Below the pieces are notes generated by a model. It was given only the letters and a program-made list of their open reading frames with translations. It did no database searches and was not told where the DNA came from. Below, in pieces: positions 24,055 to 31,868 of a DNA stretch of 57,058 nt (position 1 is the stretch's first letter; each line of letters opens with the position of its first letter). The position numbers were made by a program, and so were the translations under genes. The stretch is from an uncultured Clostridia bacterium (lineage in GTDB: Bacteria > Bacillota > DTU014): NCBI GenBank assembly GCA_900016865.1, contig FIZI01000027.1, forward strand, positions 1 to 57,058, given 5' to 3'.

Positions 24055-25154
24055 AACTTACGTTTCCACACATGGGCACCTTGGCTATTCCGTTGAGGTC
24101 ACTCTTTGAACAGTTGGGTTGCGATGTCGTGGTGCCGCCCAGGACCAGCAAAGCAACGCTTGAGATCGGGGTGAAGCATTCTCCTGAGTTCGCGTGTCTA
24201 CCGCTGAAAATAACTCTTGGCAACCTTGCCCAGGCTCTTGAGCTCGGTGCGGACACCATCCTCATGGCGGGCGGGGTGGGGCCGTGCAGGTTTGGGTTTT
24301 ACGGAGAGCTCCACCGCGAGATTCTCAAAGACATGGGATACGATTTTCGCATGGTGATAGTCGATCCTCCTCAGGGGAGAATTCGGCACATTGTTAAAGT
24401 AATAAGAAGCTTCCTTCCCCCGGTCACTGTCCGTCAAGTCGTCCGAGCGTGCCGCTTGGCATGGGTCAAGCTGACCTGTATTGACAGGCTTGAGGTATTG
24501 GCAAACAGGTGTCGGGCGTTTGAGACCCGACCTGGCGCTGTGTCGACAGCCCTCGATCGAACCCTCTCTGACATTGACCTCGCTGAGAGTCAGGAGGAAG
24601 TGCTTGCAGCGTATGATGCCGGTGTCAAGCGTATTGAGCGCTCTGTCTATGCCGACGGACGGCCGGACGTTGTCCGAATTGCGGTGGTGGGCGAGATATA
24701 CGTTGTGCTCGAGCCGTTTGCAAACCACTCGATCGAGCGCACGCTCGGCGAACTCGGAGCTGTCGTTGACCGCCCACTGAACGTCAGTCACTGGCTCAAG
24801 CTCAATGTGGTGCTTGATCTGATCAATATGGCCGGTGGCGTCAATCCAGGCAAGCTGGCAAGGCCTTACCTCTTGCACGGCGTCGGAGGCCACGGCCGCG
24901 AGACTATAGCTCACGCGGTGTCATACGCAAGGGCTGGCTACGATGGAATCATTCAGGTAGCGCCGTTTACGTGTATGCCTGAGATCGTGGCAGAGAGTGT
25001 CTTGCACCGGGTCAGCCGTGAACAGGGCATTGCAGCTATGACTGTTGTAGTGGATGAACAGACTGGGGAGGCGGGCCTGGTCACAAGGCTGGAGGCCTTC
25101 GTAGATATGTTAAGACGTAAGAAGGCTGCACGGTCGCGTCTGGTTTCCGTTTAG
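24051..25154 (+). CDS. Acyl-CoA dehydratase/activase-like protein, partner subunit (COG3581-like)
   Basis: 367 residues. The N-terminus KLTFPHMGTLAIPLRSLFEQLG parallels that of the preceding protein, and cysteines occur in SPEFACLPLKITLGN, GGVGPCRFGFYG and APFTCMPE; the ending VDEQTGEAGLVTRLEAFVDML is nearly shared with the partner (IDEHTGEAGIVTRLEAFVDML), showing common ancestry. The TTG start at 24051 overlaps the previous stop and has AGGGG 6-7 bases upstream. Function unknown; the paired cysteines suggest an ATP- or cluster-dependent electron-transfer role. Confidence 0.7.
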   Translation: MKLTFPHMGTLAIPLRSLFEQLGCDVVVPPRTSKATLEIGVKHSPEFACLPLKITLGNLAQALELGADTILMAGGVGPCRFGFYGELHREILKDMGYDFRMVIVDPPQGRIRHIVKVIRSFLPPVTVRQVVRACRLAWVKLTCIDRLEVLANRCRAFETRPGAVSTALDRTLSDIDLAESQEEVLAAYDAGVKRIERSVYADGRPDVVRIAVVGEIYVVLEPFANHSIERTLGELGAVVDRPLNVSHWLKLNVVLDLINMAGGVNPGKLARPYLLHGVGGHGRETIAHAVSYARAGYDGIIQVAPFTCMPEIVAESVLHRVSREQGIAAMTVVVDEQTGEAGLVTRLEAFVDMLRRKKAARSRLVSV

Positions 25155-25177
25155 ATCTCTGTTCTCGAAGCAATTGC

Positions 25178-25216
25178 AGAGGCAGCTCGAAGTCACGAAG
25201 GCGTGGAGCTGCCTCT
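25178..25216 (+). terminator. 11-bp inverted repeat after the dehydratase-like pair
   Basis: AGAGGCAGCTC (25178-25188) pairs perfectly with GAGCTGCCTCT (25206-25216) across a 17-base loop. No T-run follows. It lies between the end of the sigF-linked genes and a new promoter at 25250, so a transcription boundary here is likely. Confidence 0.5.
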
Positions 25217-25249
25217 CACAGAGTGAACGGAGCCAGGTGAGCAGAGCGT

Positions 25250-25278
25250 TTGACTGCCCCAGAGCCTTGTGCTATCAT
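25250..25278 (+). promoter_or_regulatory. Sigma-A promoter of the site-2 protease/scp genes
   Basis: TTGACT (25250-25255), 17 bases, TATCAT (25273-25278), with a TGC extended -10 directly before it. Transcription would begin near 25285, which excludes translation starts further upstream for the next gene. Confidence 0.65.
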
Positions 25279-25324
25279 AGCTGTGCATGTCTACCATTGT
25301 GGTCCGGATCGGAGGATGCAGCAC

Positions 25325-26002
25325 TTGAGCAATGTATTGCTCCGCATCGTGGTGATGCTACCCATCTTGTTGTTTTCCCTAGTTATCCACGAGGTAGCTC
25401 ATGGGTATGCTGCTTACTTGATGGGTGATCCGACTGCCAAGAGATTTGGGCGGTTGACGCTGGATCCTCTGGCTCACTTGGATCCACTTGGCACTCTCAT
25501 GATGGTCTGGACCCTGGTCACCGGGTATGGGATCGGATGGGCCAAACCTGTTCCAGTTGATTTCCGAAACTTCCGCAATATTCGCCTCGGTGCCATTGCG
25601 GTTGGGATAGCCGGGCCCTTGGCCAATATCTTGTTGGCGTTGCTTTTCAGCGTGCCTTTTCGCTATGCTTTGCTCGCGTATGCCCAGGGCGGCGGCAGTC
25701 CGTACCTAGCAGGAGTCTTAGCAGGCGCAATAGTAGTGAACTTGTCACTAGCCGCGTTTAACCTGCTGCCCATACCTCCTTTGGACGGCTCCAGAGTTGT
25801 CCTTGGCCTGCTCCGTGGAAGACTTGCCTTTTACTATGCTCAGCTCGAGAAATATGGCATGTTTATCCTTCTGATGCTGGTCCTATTGGGATGGTTGTGG
25901 CGCCTGGTCTTTCCAATAGTCAGCTTTCTTGGGCCGTTGATTATGCGATGGACCGGAGTTCCGTTCCAATGGGTATGGATCACGTACGGGGCGTTGCTAT
26001 GA
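25325..26002 (+). CDS. Site-2 protease family membrane metalloprotease (M50)
   Basis: 225 residues from a TTG at 25325, with GGAGG 9 bases upstream. The zinc motif HEVAH is at 22-26 in the first membrane segment and the third ligand region reads NLLPIPPLDGSRV near residue 155. About six hydrophobic segments in all. Short members of this family occur widely next to scpA; their substrates are unknown, and SpoIVFB-type sporulation roles belong to a different subgroup. An in-frame ATG at 25316 is too close to the GGAGG to be used. The stop overlaps the scpA start (ATGA). Confidence 0.85.
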   Translation: MSNVLLRIVVMLPILLFSLVIHEVAHGYAAYLMGDPTAKRFGRLTLDPLAHLDPLGTLMMVWTLVTGYGIGWAKPVPVDFRNFRNIRLGAIAVGIAGPLANILLALLFSVPFRYALLAYAQGGGSPYLAGVLAGAIVVNLSLAAFNLLPIPPLDGSRVVLGLLRGRLAFYYAQLEKYGMFILLMLVLLGWLWRLVFPIVSFLGPLIMRWTGVPFQWVWITYGALL

Positions 26003-26754
26003 GTCAATACCACGTCAAGCTAGATGTGTTTACCGGCCCGTTTGACCTTCTGTTGCATCTCATACAAAAACACAAGATCGACATATATGACATCCCAATC
26101 GCCCAGATTGCCGACGAGTTTGTTGAATATCTCGAAAATGCGGAGCTGGTCGACGTCGAGCTTGCAGGGGACTTCTTGGTCATGGCCGCTACGCTGATGC
26201 AGATCAAGGCCAGGATGCTTCTGCCGAGGCCGCCTGTGGATGCGGAGTCTGAGGAACCTGAGGACCCCAGATCCGAACTGGTAGAGCGTTTGCTTGAGTA
26301 CAAGCGCATGAGGCATGTTGCGGACATACTGCGCGACCGATCGGAGTACTGGAGTCATATCTTCACGAGAGAGATTGACGTAGTGATCCAAAGCTCTGAC
26401 GAGCATGTCCCGGACCTGGGCGGAGTGACCGCGTCTGATCTGGCCAAGGCGTTCCTTGTAGCGCTGTCTCGCGCCCAAGACGCAGCAGAAGACGAACCTG
26501 CTGTGATCAGCAGGGACCGTCTGCCTGTCGCAACCGTGTTGCGCAGGATCCGGTTGCGCCTCAGGCTGGAACACAGGGTTTCGTTTTTCTCCTTGTTCGA
26601 TGATAATGCCACTCGAGAATTGGTCATAACTGCGTTTCTTGCTGTACTAGAGCTGATCAAGCTGGGGGAGATCACCGCAAGACAGTCCGGGCCTTTTTGC
26701 GATATTGAACTGACTCTTGTATCTAGTGAAAGAGGCCGATCTGATGAGCATTGA
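25999..26754 (+). CDS. scpA: Segregation and condensation protein A
   Basis: 251 residues, kleisin family. ScpA bridges the SMC dimer heads and binds ScpB to organise the chromosome. The N-terminal segment VFTGPFDLLLHLIQKHKIDIYDIPIAQI is the diagnostic ScpA motif, followed by FLVMAATLMQIKARMLLP (about 55-72). The C-terminal winged helix ends near FLAVLELIKLGEI. The ATG at 25999 overlaps the upstream stop by four bases; upstream in-frame codons would lie inside the protease gene. Its end overlaps scpB by 11 bases. Confidence 0.95.
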   Translation: MSQYHVKLDVFTGPFDLLLHLIQKHKIDIYDIPIAQIADEFVEYLENAELVDVELAGDFLVMAATLMQIKARMLLPRPPVDAESEEPEDPRSELVERLLEYKRMRHVADILRDRSEYWSHIFTREIDVVIQSSDEHVPDLGGVTASDLAKAFLVALSRAQDAAEDEPAVISRDRLPVATVLRRIRLRLRLEHRVSFFSLFDDNATRELVITAFLAVLELIKLGEITARQSGPFCDIELTLVSSERGRSDEH

Positions 26755-27319
26755 GCAGAGAATGTCTCAAATAGAATCGTTGCTCTTCGCCTCGTCCACA
26801 CCCCTCAAAGCCGCAGAGATCGCTGAGGTATTGGGTTTGGATGAGACGACTGTCCTCCGCTTAGTCGACCTTGTCGCCGAAAGGCTCCGCGAGCATGGCC
26901 ATGGCGTTCAAGTGATTAGGGTAGCAGGCGGGTACCAGATGGCCACTGTCCCCGAGAATGCTTACTTCGTTTCACGGCTCAGCCAGATTGGGGAGAGGAG
27001 TAAGCTTTCCGCGGCAGCCCTGGAGACCCTGGCGGTAGTTGCGTACAGGCAACCGGTGACGCGAGCGGAGGTCGAAGCGATCAGGGGAGTGCAGTGCTCG
27101 GGTATACTGGCAAACCTGGTAGCCCGGGGACTCATCGAAGAAAGGGGTAGGAAAGAGACTGTCGGACGTCCGATAATGTATGGTACTACCGACCTCTTTC
27201 TTCGCGCGTTTGGCCTTGATAGTCTCGACGACCTCCCGCCACTCACTCTGGGTGATTCACCAGAAAGCCTTCTTGACGTGGCTGCTGCATATGATCCAGA
27301 CACAGGTGAACCCGAATAG
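26744..27319 (+). CDS. scpB: Segregation and condensation protein B
   Basis: 191 residues with two winged-helix domains. Typical motifs: QIESLLFASSTPLKAAEIAEVLG at the start, GYQMATVPE, LSAAALETLAVVAYRQPVTRAEVEAIRGV (about 92-120) and ARGLIEERGRKETVGRPIMYGTT. ScpB dimers bind the middle of ScpA in the SMC complex. The ATG at 26744 has AGAGG about 9 bases upstream and overlaps scpA; a longer reading start at 26717 lacks a ribosome site. The gene ends in an acidic tail. Confidence 0.95.
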   Translation: MSIEQRMSQIESLLFASSTPLKAAEIAEVLGLDETTVLRLVDLVAERLREHGHGVQVIRVAGGYQMATVPENAYFVSRLSQIGERSKLSAAALETLAVVAYRQPVTRAEVEAIRGVQCSGILANLVARGLIEERGRKETVGRPIMYGTTDLFLRAFGLDSLDDLPPLTLGDSPESLLDVAAAYDPDTGEPE

Positions 27320-27406
27320 CTCAGACAGTCGTCGGGCATTGTAGATGATAGAATCTCCCAACCGCGCCTCTAGTATTCTCTGTGGGATCTGTCGGAGCTG
27401 CCTGCT

Positions 27407-28075
27407 GTGTCTAAGCTAGTCATTGTCCTAGTTGGTGCTATAATCTTGTTGCTCCTGTCTGTAGTCGTCTTTCCGATGCTGCTAATCATCACTGTCCGCC
27501 TGAGTCGCTCGGGTTTGCTCTTTGAAGTGCACGTAGGCCTTTACTCGGGTAGGCTTCGATTTCGGATCTTTCGATATGCCTCGGACGCCGGCGAGATAGG
27601 CAGCGATGACCGCGGCCGGGCTAGCTTTGTCGATCTAGTGCTCCATGGTCTTGGCCTCGCTCTCCATCAGGTCAAAGTTGCCCGGCATATGAGGGAGTCA
27701 GCATTTCCGCGCCGTCTGAGCAAGAGAAGCCTGATGCTGTCTGTGCTGAACATGACTCACCGCGTTATTGGCGAACCTGGATGCCAGTGCACGAGGTTTG
27801 AGATACACGCTGAGCTAGGCACGCAGGATCCATTCTGGACCGCATTGGCGGTGGGGTTAGCGTACGCCGCATTTGGGTCATCACAACAGCTGCTGAACAA
27901 GTCGCTGCGATTTGCTCCTTCTGTGATCCCAGTGGTCGAACTTAGGCCGTCTTTTCAATCCAGGGAAGTAACGGGCTCATTCGACTGCATATTCAGGATA
28001 TCCTTGGGTTATATTATCGCTCGTGAGGTGGCCGGGCTGGTGCGAACGCGATCTACTCCACGAAAGGTGGCCTGA
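27407..28075 (+). CDS. DUF2953 family membrane-anchored protein (YtfI-like)
   Basis: 222 residues. A long N-terminal membrane helix (3-30) is followed by a domain with VHVGLYSGRLRFRIF and, later, ALAVGLAYAAFGSSQQLLN, the DUF2953 pattern. In Bacillus the homologue ytfI lies directly upstream of ytfJ, as here, where only two bases separate it from the gerW-like gene. The shared operon points to a role in sporulation or germination, but the function is unknown. The GTG at 27407 follows GTCGGAGCTG. Confidence 0.75.
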   Translation: MSKLVIVLVGAIILLLLSVVVFPMLLIITVRLSRSGLLFEVHVGLYSGRLRFRIFRYASDAGEIGSDDRGRASFVDLVLHGLGLALHQVKVARHMRESAFPRRLSKRSLMLSVLNMTHRVIGEPGCQCTRFEIHAELGTQDPFWTALAVGLAYAAFGSSQQLLNKSLRFAPSVIPVVELRPSFQSREVTGSFDCIFRISLGYIIAREVAGLVRTRSTPRKVA

Positions 28076-28077
28076 AA

Positions 28078-28524
28078 ATGCCCGAACATCCGATCGAGAC
28101 TCTCATCAAGACCTCGATGGAGAGCATCCGCGAAATGGTAGATGTCAATACGATCCTCGGTGACGCGGTGGAAACCCCTGACGGAAGCGTGATTGTGCCT
28201 GTGTCCAGAGTGACGTTTGGATTCGCAGCAGGCGGCAGCGAGTTCGTCCCAGGCAGTAGTGGCAAGGACCAGCGAGGTGGGGACGGCACTCAGTCCACTC
28301 AGTTTCCATTTGGGGGAGGAAGTGGTGCTGCCGTGTCACTGCAGCCCACCGCGTTCTTGGTTGTCACAAGGGGCGATGTTCGGCTGTTGCCTGTAGTTCA
28401 TGGTGCAATCGCCAACAGGATCATTGACGTTGCTCCGGCGATTCTTGACAGGATTCAGAGCATGTTGAGCAAAGACCGTTCTACGCAGATAGTACAGCCT
28501 GTAACCGGTCAGCCTCTCCCATAG
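28078..28524 (+). CDS. ytfJ: GerW family sporulation protein (YtfJ)
   Basis: 148 residues. The family pattern is clear: HPIETLIKTSMESIREMVDVNTILGDAVETPDG-type start, VPVSRVTFGFAAGGSEF, a glycine-rich middle (FPFGGGSGAAVS) and AFLVVTRGDVRLLPV. YtfJ is made in the forespore under sigma-F in Bacillus and GerW is needed for lysozyme-sensitive or germination-competent spores in Streptomyces. It follows the DUF2953 gene by two bases, with AAAGGTGG before the ATG. Confidence 0.9.
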   Translation: MPEHPIETLIKTSMESIREMVDVNTILGDAVETPDGSVIVPVSRVTFGFAAGGSEFVPGSSGKDQRGGDGTQSTQFPFGGGSGAAVSLQPTAFLVVTRGDVRLLPVVHGAIANRIIDVAPAILDRIQSMLSKDRSTQIVQPVTGQPLP

Positions 28525-28610
28525 AGACCCCAAAGCCCAGGAAAGCCCATCTCGCAATGCACTGCAAAGCCGCTATGCCCGGAGCTTGCATGTATCTCTC
28601 TGCGCGTCCA

Positions 28611-28639
28611 TTGACACCCACCCAAGCCGGTATTAGACT
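28611..28639 (+). promoter_or_regulatory. Sigma-A-like promoter of the pseudouridine synthase gene
   Basis: TTGACA (28611-28616), 17 bases, TAGACT (28634-28639). The -35 box is perfect and the -10 box matches four of six. It lies in the 219-base gap 28525-28743, which otherwise holds no gene, and would give a leader of about 100 bases. Confidence 0.5.
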
Positions 28640-28743
28640 CGTAGTTGAACGATCGGCCCGCCCACTATGAGCGGCTTTATCTTGTGCTCATGTATAGGCT
28701 AGCGACGCATGCTCATATAGCGCCGATATCACAGGTGTAGCGA

Positions 28744-29511
28744 ATGGACGGTTTAGAGAGGCTCCAGAGATACCTGGCCCGCTGCGGAGTAGGTTCTCGC
28801 AGGGCTTGCGAGAAGCTGATATCCGACGGGAGGGTCTCGGTCAACGGCAAGTTGGTAGTCCAGCTCGGCATCAAAATCGACCCGATGCGGGATGTCGTCG
28901 CGGTAGACGGCAAGCCTGTAGTACTGCAAGATCAATGCGTCTACATCGCGTTGCATAAGCCCAAGGGCGTTTTGACGTCAGCTTCTGACCCGTATGGGAG
29001 GCCTGTAGTGACTGATTTGGTCACAGACGTACCTTACAGGGTGTTTCCTGTTGGCCGCTTGGATATGGATTCCGAGGGCCTTCTGCTGCTTACCAACGAC
29101 GGCGAGCTCGCTTACAGATTGACTCACCCGAAATACATGGTGCCAAAGACCTACCTGGTAACAGCCGTCGGAGAACCAAGTCCAGAGGCTTTGGATCAGC
29201 TGAGGACAGGGATAGCACTCGAGGACGGGATTACCAGTCCTGCTGAAGTCAGACGGTACTCCCCCCGCAGATCCAAGCTGGTTGACGCAAGCGACCCCGG
29301 GTATTCCCACTGGCTTGTCACTATTCACGAAGGGCGCAAGCGACAGGTGCGCCGGATGTTCGATGCACTTGGGCACCCTGTCAAGAGGCTCGTCCGGACC
29401 AGGTTTGGCTCTGTGCCCCTCGGAGGCCTTGCACCCGGGTCATACAGGCATCTCAGCCGAGAAGAAGTGCGACAGTTGCAGAGAGAGGTAGGCTTGACTA
29501 GTGACAGATAA
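28744..29511 (+). CDS. rluB: Pseudouridine synthase, RsuA/RluB family
   Basis: 255 residues. An S4 RNA-binding domain (about 1-48, LQRYLARCGVGSRRACEKLI) precedes the catalytic domain. The catalytic aspartate is D107 in PVGRLDMDSEGLLLLTND; KPKGVLTSASDP and EGRKRQVRRMFDALGHPVKRL are the other family motifs. It isomerises a uridine in 23S rRNA (RluB, near position 2605) or, less likely, 16S rRNA. In Bacillota the homologue sits beside scpB, which agrees with this locus. The 3' end overlaps the flavoprotein gene by 11 bases. Confidence 0.9.
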   Translation: MDGLERLQRYLARCGVGSRRACEKLISDGRVSVNGKLVVQLGIKIDPMRDVVAVDGKPVVLQDQCVYIALHKPKGVLTSASDPYGRPVVTDLVTDVPYRVFPVGRLDMDSEGLLLLTNDGELAYRLTHPKYMVPKTYLVTAVGEPSPEALDQLRTGIALEDGITSPAEVRRYSPRRSKLVDASDPGYSHWLVTIHEGRKRQVRRMFDALGHPVKRLVRTRFGSVPLGGLAPGSYRHLSREEVRQLQREVGLTSDR

Positions 29512-30745
29512 GGGCTCGATATGTGTCGCGGGCGGAGGCCCGTCTGGAATGATGGCTGCAATCACCGCTGCGCGAATGGGTGCCAAAGTGATTTTGCTGG
29601 AGAAGAAGCGGCGCCTGGGCATCAAGCTAGCGATCACAGGCAAAGGCAGATGCAACTTCACTAACGCTGCGGGCATCGAGGCCTTCATAGATCAGATCCC
29701 TCAGAATGGCCGCTTTTTGTACTCGGCTCTCAACGCAATGAACCCAGAGTCACTCATTCAGTTTTTCGAGGACCTGGGTGTCTACGCCAAGGTCGAGAGG
29801 GGCGGGCGAGTCTTCCCGGCCAGTGATTCGGCGCAGGAGGTTCGCGACGCCTTGCTTGCGGAACTCAACAGGCTACAAGTCGATGTGCGGACAGGATGGA
29901 AGGTAGTCTCTGTCGAGACAGACCGCGAGGGTTTTTTCCGTGTAAAGGCAAAGAATCGTCCGGCAATTAAGTGCAGCAAGGTCGTGATTGCAACCGGGGG
30001 CATCACGTATCCGCAGACAGGATCAACGGGTGACGGGTACGATTTGCTTGAAACTCTCGGGCACCGTATAGTGACCCCGAGGCCAAGCCTCGTGCCTCTG
30101 CGTTCGGAGGAGAGCTGGGTTCACGGGCTCAAGGGCTTGAGTCTCAGGAATGTCGCTGCAGAGCTTCTAGCTGACGGAAATACTGTTCAGAGACAGTTTG
30201 GAGAGATGCTCTTTACCGATTCTGGACTCTCTGGCCCTATAATACTGACTCTGAGCAGAAGAGCAGTCACATTGCTGGATGAGGGCCGAGAAGTTGCAGT
30301 CCGGATTGACCTGAAGCCTGCTTTGGACCGGCGCACTCTTGATGTGAGATTGACGCGTGACTTCAGTGACATGCCTTGCAAGTCGCTCAAGAACGCTCTC
30401 GAATGCGTCTTGCCTCGGCGCCTGATCCCTGTGATCATAAACCGGGCGGGAGTTGATCCGAACAAGCGCTGTTCCGAGATCAAGAGGGAAGAACGGCATC
30501 GTTTGGCCGAGTCCCTCAAGGCACTGCCTGTCAGGATAACAGGGTATGCTTCGCCCGCAGAGGCTATCGTGACTCAAGGCGGGGTCAACCTTCGAGATGT
30601 AAACCCTTCGACCATGGAGAGCAAACTCGTCAAAGGCCTATACGTATGTGGCGAACTTCTCGATGTCGACGGGTATACTGGAGGGTTCAACTTACATATT
30701 GCCTTTGCAACAGGGTTTCTCGCAGGCCGGTCAGCAGCTGATTGA
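29501..30745 (+). CDS. NAD(P)/FAD-dependent oxidoreductase (HI0933/BaiN family)
   Basis: 414 residues. The N-terminal dinucleotide fold has VAGGGPSGMMAAITAARMGAKVILLEK (about 9-35), then the family mark ITGKGRCNFTN. VVIATGGITYPQTGSTGDGY and GLYVCGELLDVDGYTGGFNLHIAFATG near the C-terminus complete the FAD-binding parts. The family contains bile-acid reductase BaiN and many proteins of unknown substrate. The GTG at 29501 overlaps the preceding gene, with AGAGAGG upstream at a rather long spacing. A leader for the next operon begins within 30 bases of its stop. Confidence 0.85.
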   Translation: MTDKGSICVAGGGPSGMMAAITAARMGAKVILLEKKRRLGIKLAITGKGRCNFTNAAGIEAFIDQIPQNGRFLYSALNAMNPESLIQFFEDLGVYAKVERGGRVFPASDSAQEVRDALLAELNRLQVDVRTGWKVVSVETDREGFFRVKAKNRPAIKCSKVVIATGGITYPQTGSTGDGYDLLETLGHRIVTPRPSLVPLRSEESWVHGLKGLSLRNVAAELLADGNTVQRQFGEMLFTDSGLSGPIILTLSRRAVTLLDEGREVAVRIDLKPALDRRTLDVRLTRDFSDMPCKSLKNALECVLPRRLIPVIINRAGVDPNKRCSEIKREERHRLAESLKALPVRITGYASPAEAIVTQGGVNLRDVNPSTMESKLVKGLYVCGELLDVDGYTGGFNLHIAFATGFLAGRSAAD

Positions 30746-30772
30746 CTGATGCCAACAACTGCTGCTTTCCAC

Positions 30773-30932
30773 TTGTGCTACGGCGGTGATTGTGGTATTG
30801 TATGATCTAAAGTGGTACGGTAGCATGCCCGTTGGTGGCTCGTTGATCAGGTAGAACGGTAGTACGGTGTCAATGGATTGAGATTTCGGTCTCTCTTTGA
30901 CCATGTACACTCCTGCCGTTGGGAGTGTTTTT
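30773..30932 (+). promoter_or_regulatory. Attenuator-like leader of the hutP-aro operon
   Basis: A weak promoter TTGTGC (30773-30778), 17 bases, TATTGT (30796-30801) with an extended TGG precedes a leader of about 170 bases. In it the heptamer ACGGTAG occurs twice (30817-30823, 30856-30862) plus a further GTAG, giving several UAG triplets. A two-part stem follows (GTCAA 30869-30873 with TTGAC 30897-30901, GAGA with TCTC inside). Then ACACTCC (30907-30913) pairs with GGAGTGT (30922-30928) and is followed by TTTT, an intrinsic terminator 44 bases before the first gene. The layout is that of regulated antitermination; the first gene encodes a HutP relative, and HutP binds UAG-containing RNA. Confidence 0.55.
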
Positions 30933-30976
30933 CGTTATACGCCCGTTCTGAAATCCCGAATTATGGAGTGGATCCT

Positions 30977-31408
30977 ATGAACAGTCTTGGGAGTAAAGAC
31001 GCGGCCAGAGCAGCCATTCTTATGGCGACCTCCATCGATCGAGAGCACGAAAACGAGATCAAGGCATCATTTGCCAATGAGATGATAAAAGCGGCTGCCG
31101 TTGACTACGGCGGGGAGTTTGTTTTTTCTACTAACAGGATTGTTGAGCGAGCGATAGTTGCCGCAAAGCGCGAAGGGTTGATCAAACCGGAGCACGCCGA
31201 AGAGGGAGCTCTAGCTGGTGCGACTCACGAAGCCCTTACACAGATACTCCCAAAGGCAGTCGGGTTCAATGTCGGAGGCAAGATCGGGATGTCTCGCAAG
31301 GACGATCACATCTGTGTTGCCGTGTTTTTCGTGGTTGGCATGGTTCACCTCAACGAGGTTGCAATCGGACTCGGTCATAGAGTCGTCCACAGACCGGCGA
31401 GTGAGTGA
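30977..31408 (+). CDS. HutP family protein (putative RNA-binding antiterminator)
   Basis: 143 residues. The C-terminal two thirds fit the HutP fold: HAEEGALAGATHEALTQILPKAVGF corresponds to the HutP helix with its AHALYHATMEAL stretch, and VGMVHLNEVAIGLGHRVVHR corresponds to the HutP strand with the metal/histidine-binding HETFGVGINHI. In Bacillus, HutP with L-histidine and Mg2+ binds UAG repeats in the hut leader and prevents termination. Here the gene follows a terminator-bearing leader and precedes aroH by six bases, so an aromatic or other amino acid may be the ligand (inference). The ATG at 30977 has GGAG 8 bases upstream. Confidence 0.75.
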   Translation: MNSLGSKDAARAAILMATSIDREHENEIKASFANEMIKAAAVDYGGEFVFSTNRIVERAIVAAKREGLIKPEHAEEGALAGATHEALTQILPKAVGFNVGGKIGMSRKDDHICVAVFFVVGMVHLNEVAIGLGHRVVHRPASE

Positions 31409-31414
31409 GGGCAT

Positions 31415-31795
31415 ATGGCAGTGACACAGAGAGTCAGAGCAATACGCGGTGCAGTCGTTGTCGAAGAGGACAGCCCCAAGCAGATCATAGAAAAGGCTAC
31501 TGAGTTGCTTCTTGAGATGGTATCTCGGAATAACATCGCCCAGGATGACATAATACAGATTATGTTTACTACGACTCAGGACCTCACCTCTGCGTTTCCG
31601 GCTGCAGCCGCTCGGAAGATAGGGTGGGTCGACACGCCGCTGATTACAGCAGTAGAAATGGATGTTGTCAACGGCCTCAAGAGATGCATCAGAGTACTGA
31701 TGACAGTGTATACGAGCTTGTCAAAAAGAGACATCGTGCACGTCTATCTGGGAGAGGCGAAGGCACTGCGTCCTGACCTTTCGCGTCCTGACTGA
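31415..31795 (+). CDS. aroH: Chorismate mutase, AroH type
   Basis: 126 residues, the size of the monofunctional trimeric Bacillus enzyme. It converts chorismate to prephenate. Motifs: VRAIRGAVVVEEDSPKQI at the start, NIAQDDIIQIMFTTTQDLTSAFPA (about 40-62), WVDTPLITAVEMDVVNGLKRCIRVLM and HVYLGEAKALRPDL at the end. Arginines for the substrate carboxylates are at R7 and in CIRV. The ATG at 31415 directly follows GAGTGAGGG. It provides substrate for TyrA, encoded three genes downstream. Confidence 0.95.
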   Translation: MAVTQRVRAIRGAVVVEEDSPKQIIEKATELLLEMVSRNNIAQDDIIQIMFTTTQDLTSAFPAAAARKIGWVDTPLITAVEMDVVNGLKRCIRVLMTVYTSLSKRDIVHVYLGEAKALRPDLSRPD

Positions 31796-31868
31796 CCTCG
31801 GTTCGGGACGTTCACACCCTGTTTTGTGCTACTACACTTCACTTTACATATGAAGAGAGGCGATCAGA

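Noticed and set aside
24198-24914. 238-codon minus-strand frame inside the dehydratase-like gene
   Set aside because: The opposite strand encodes a family protein paired with its neighbour; this frame shows no domain.
28525-28743. Possible small RNA or riboswitch in the gap before the pseudouridine synthase gene
   Set aside because: Apart from the promoter at 28611 I find no stable stem-loop or known aptamer pattern.
30773-30932. T-box riboswitch before the aro operon
   Set aside because: The conserved T-box sequence (AGGGTGGAACCGCG-like) and specifier stem are absent; a protein-dependent attenuator fits better.
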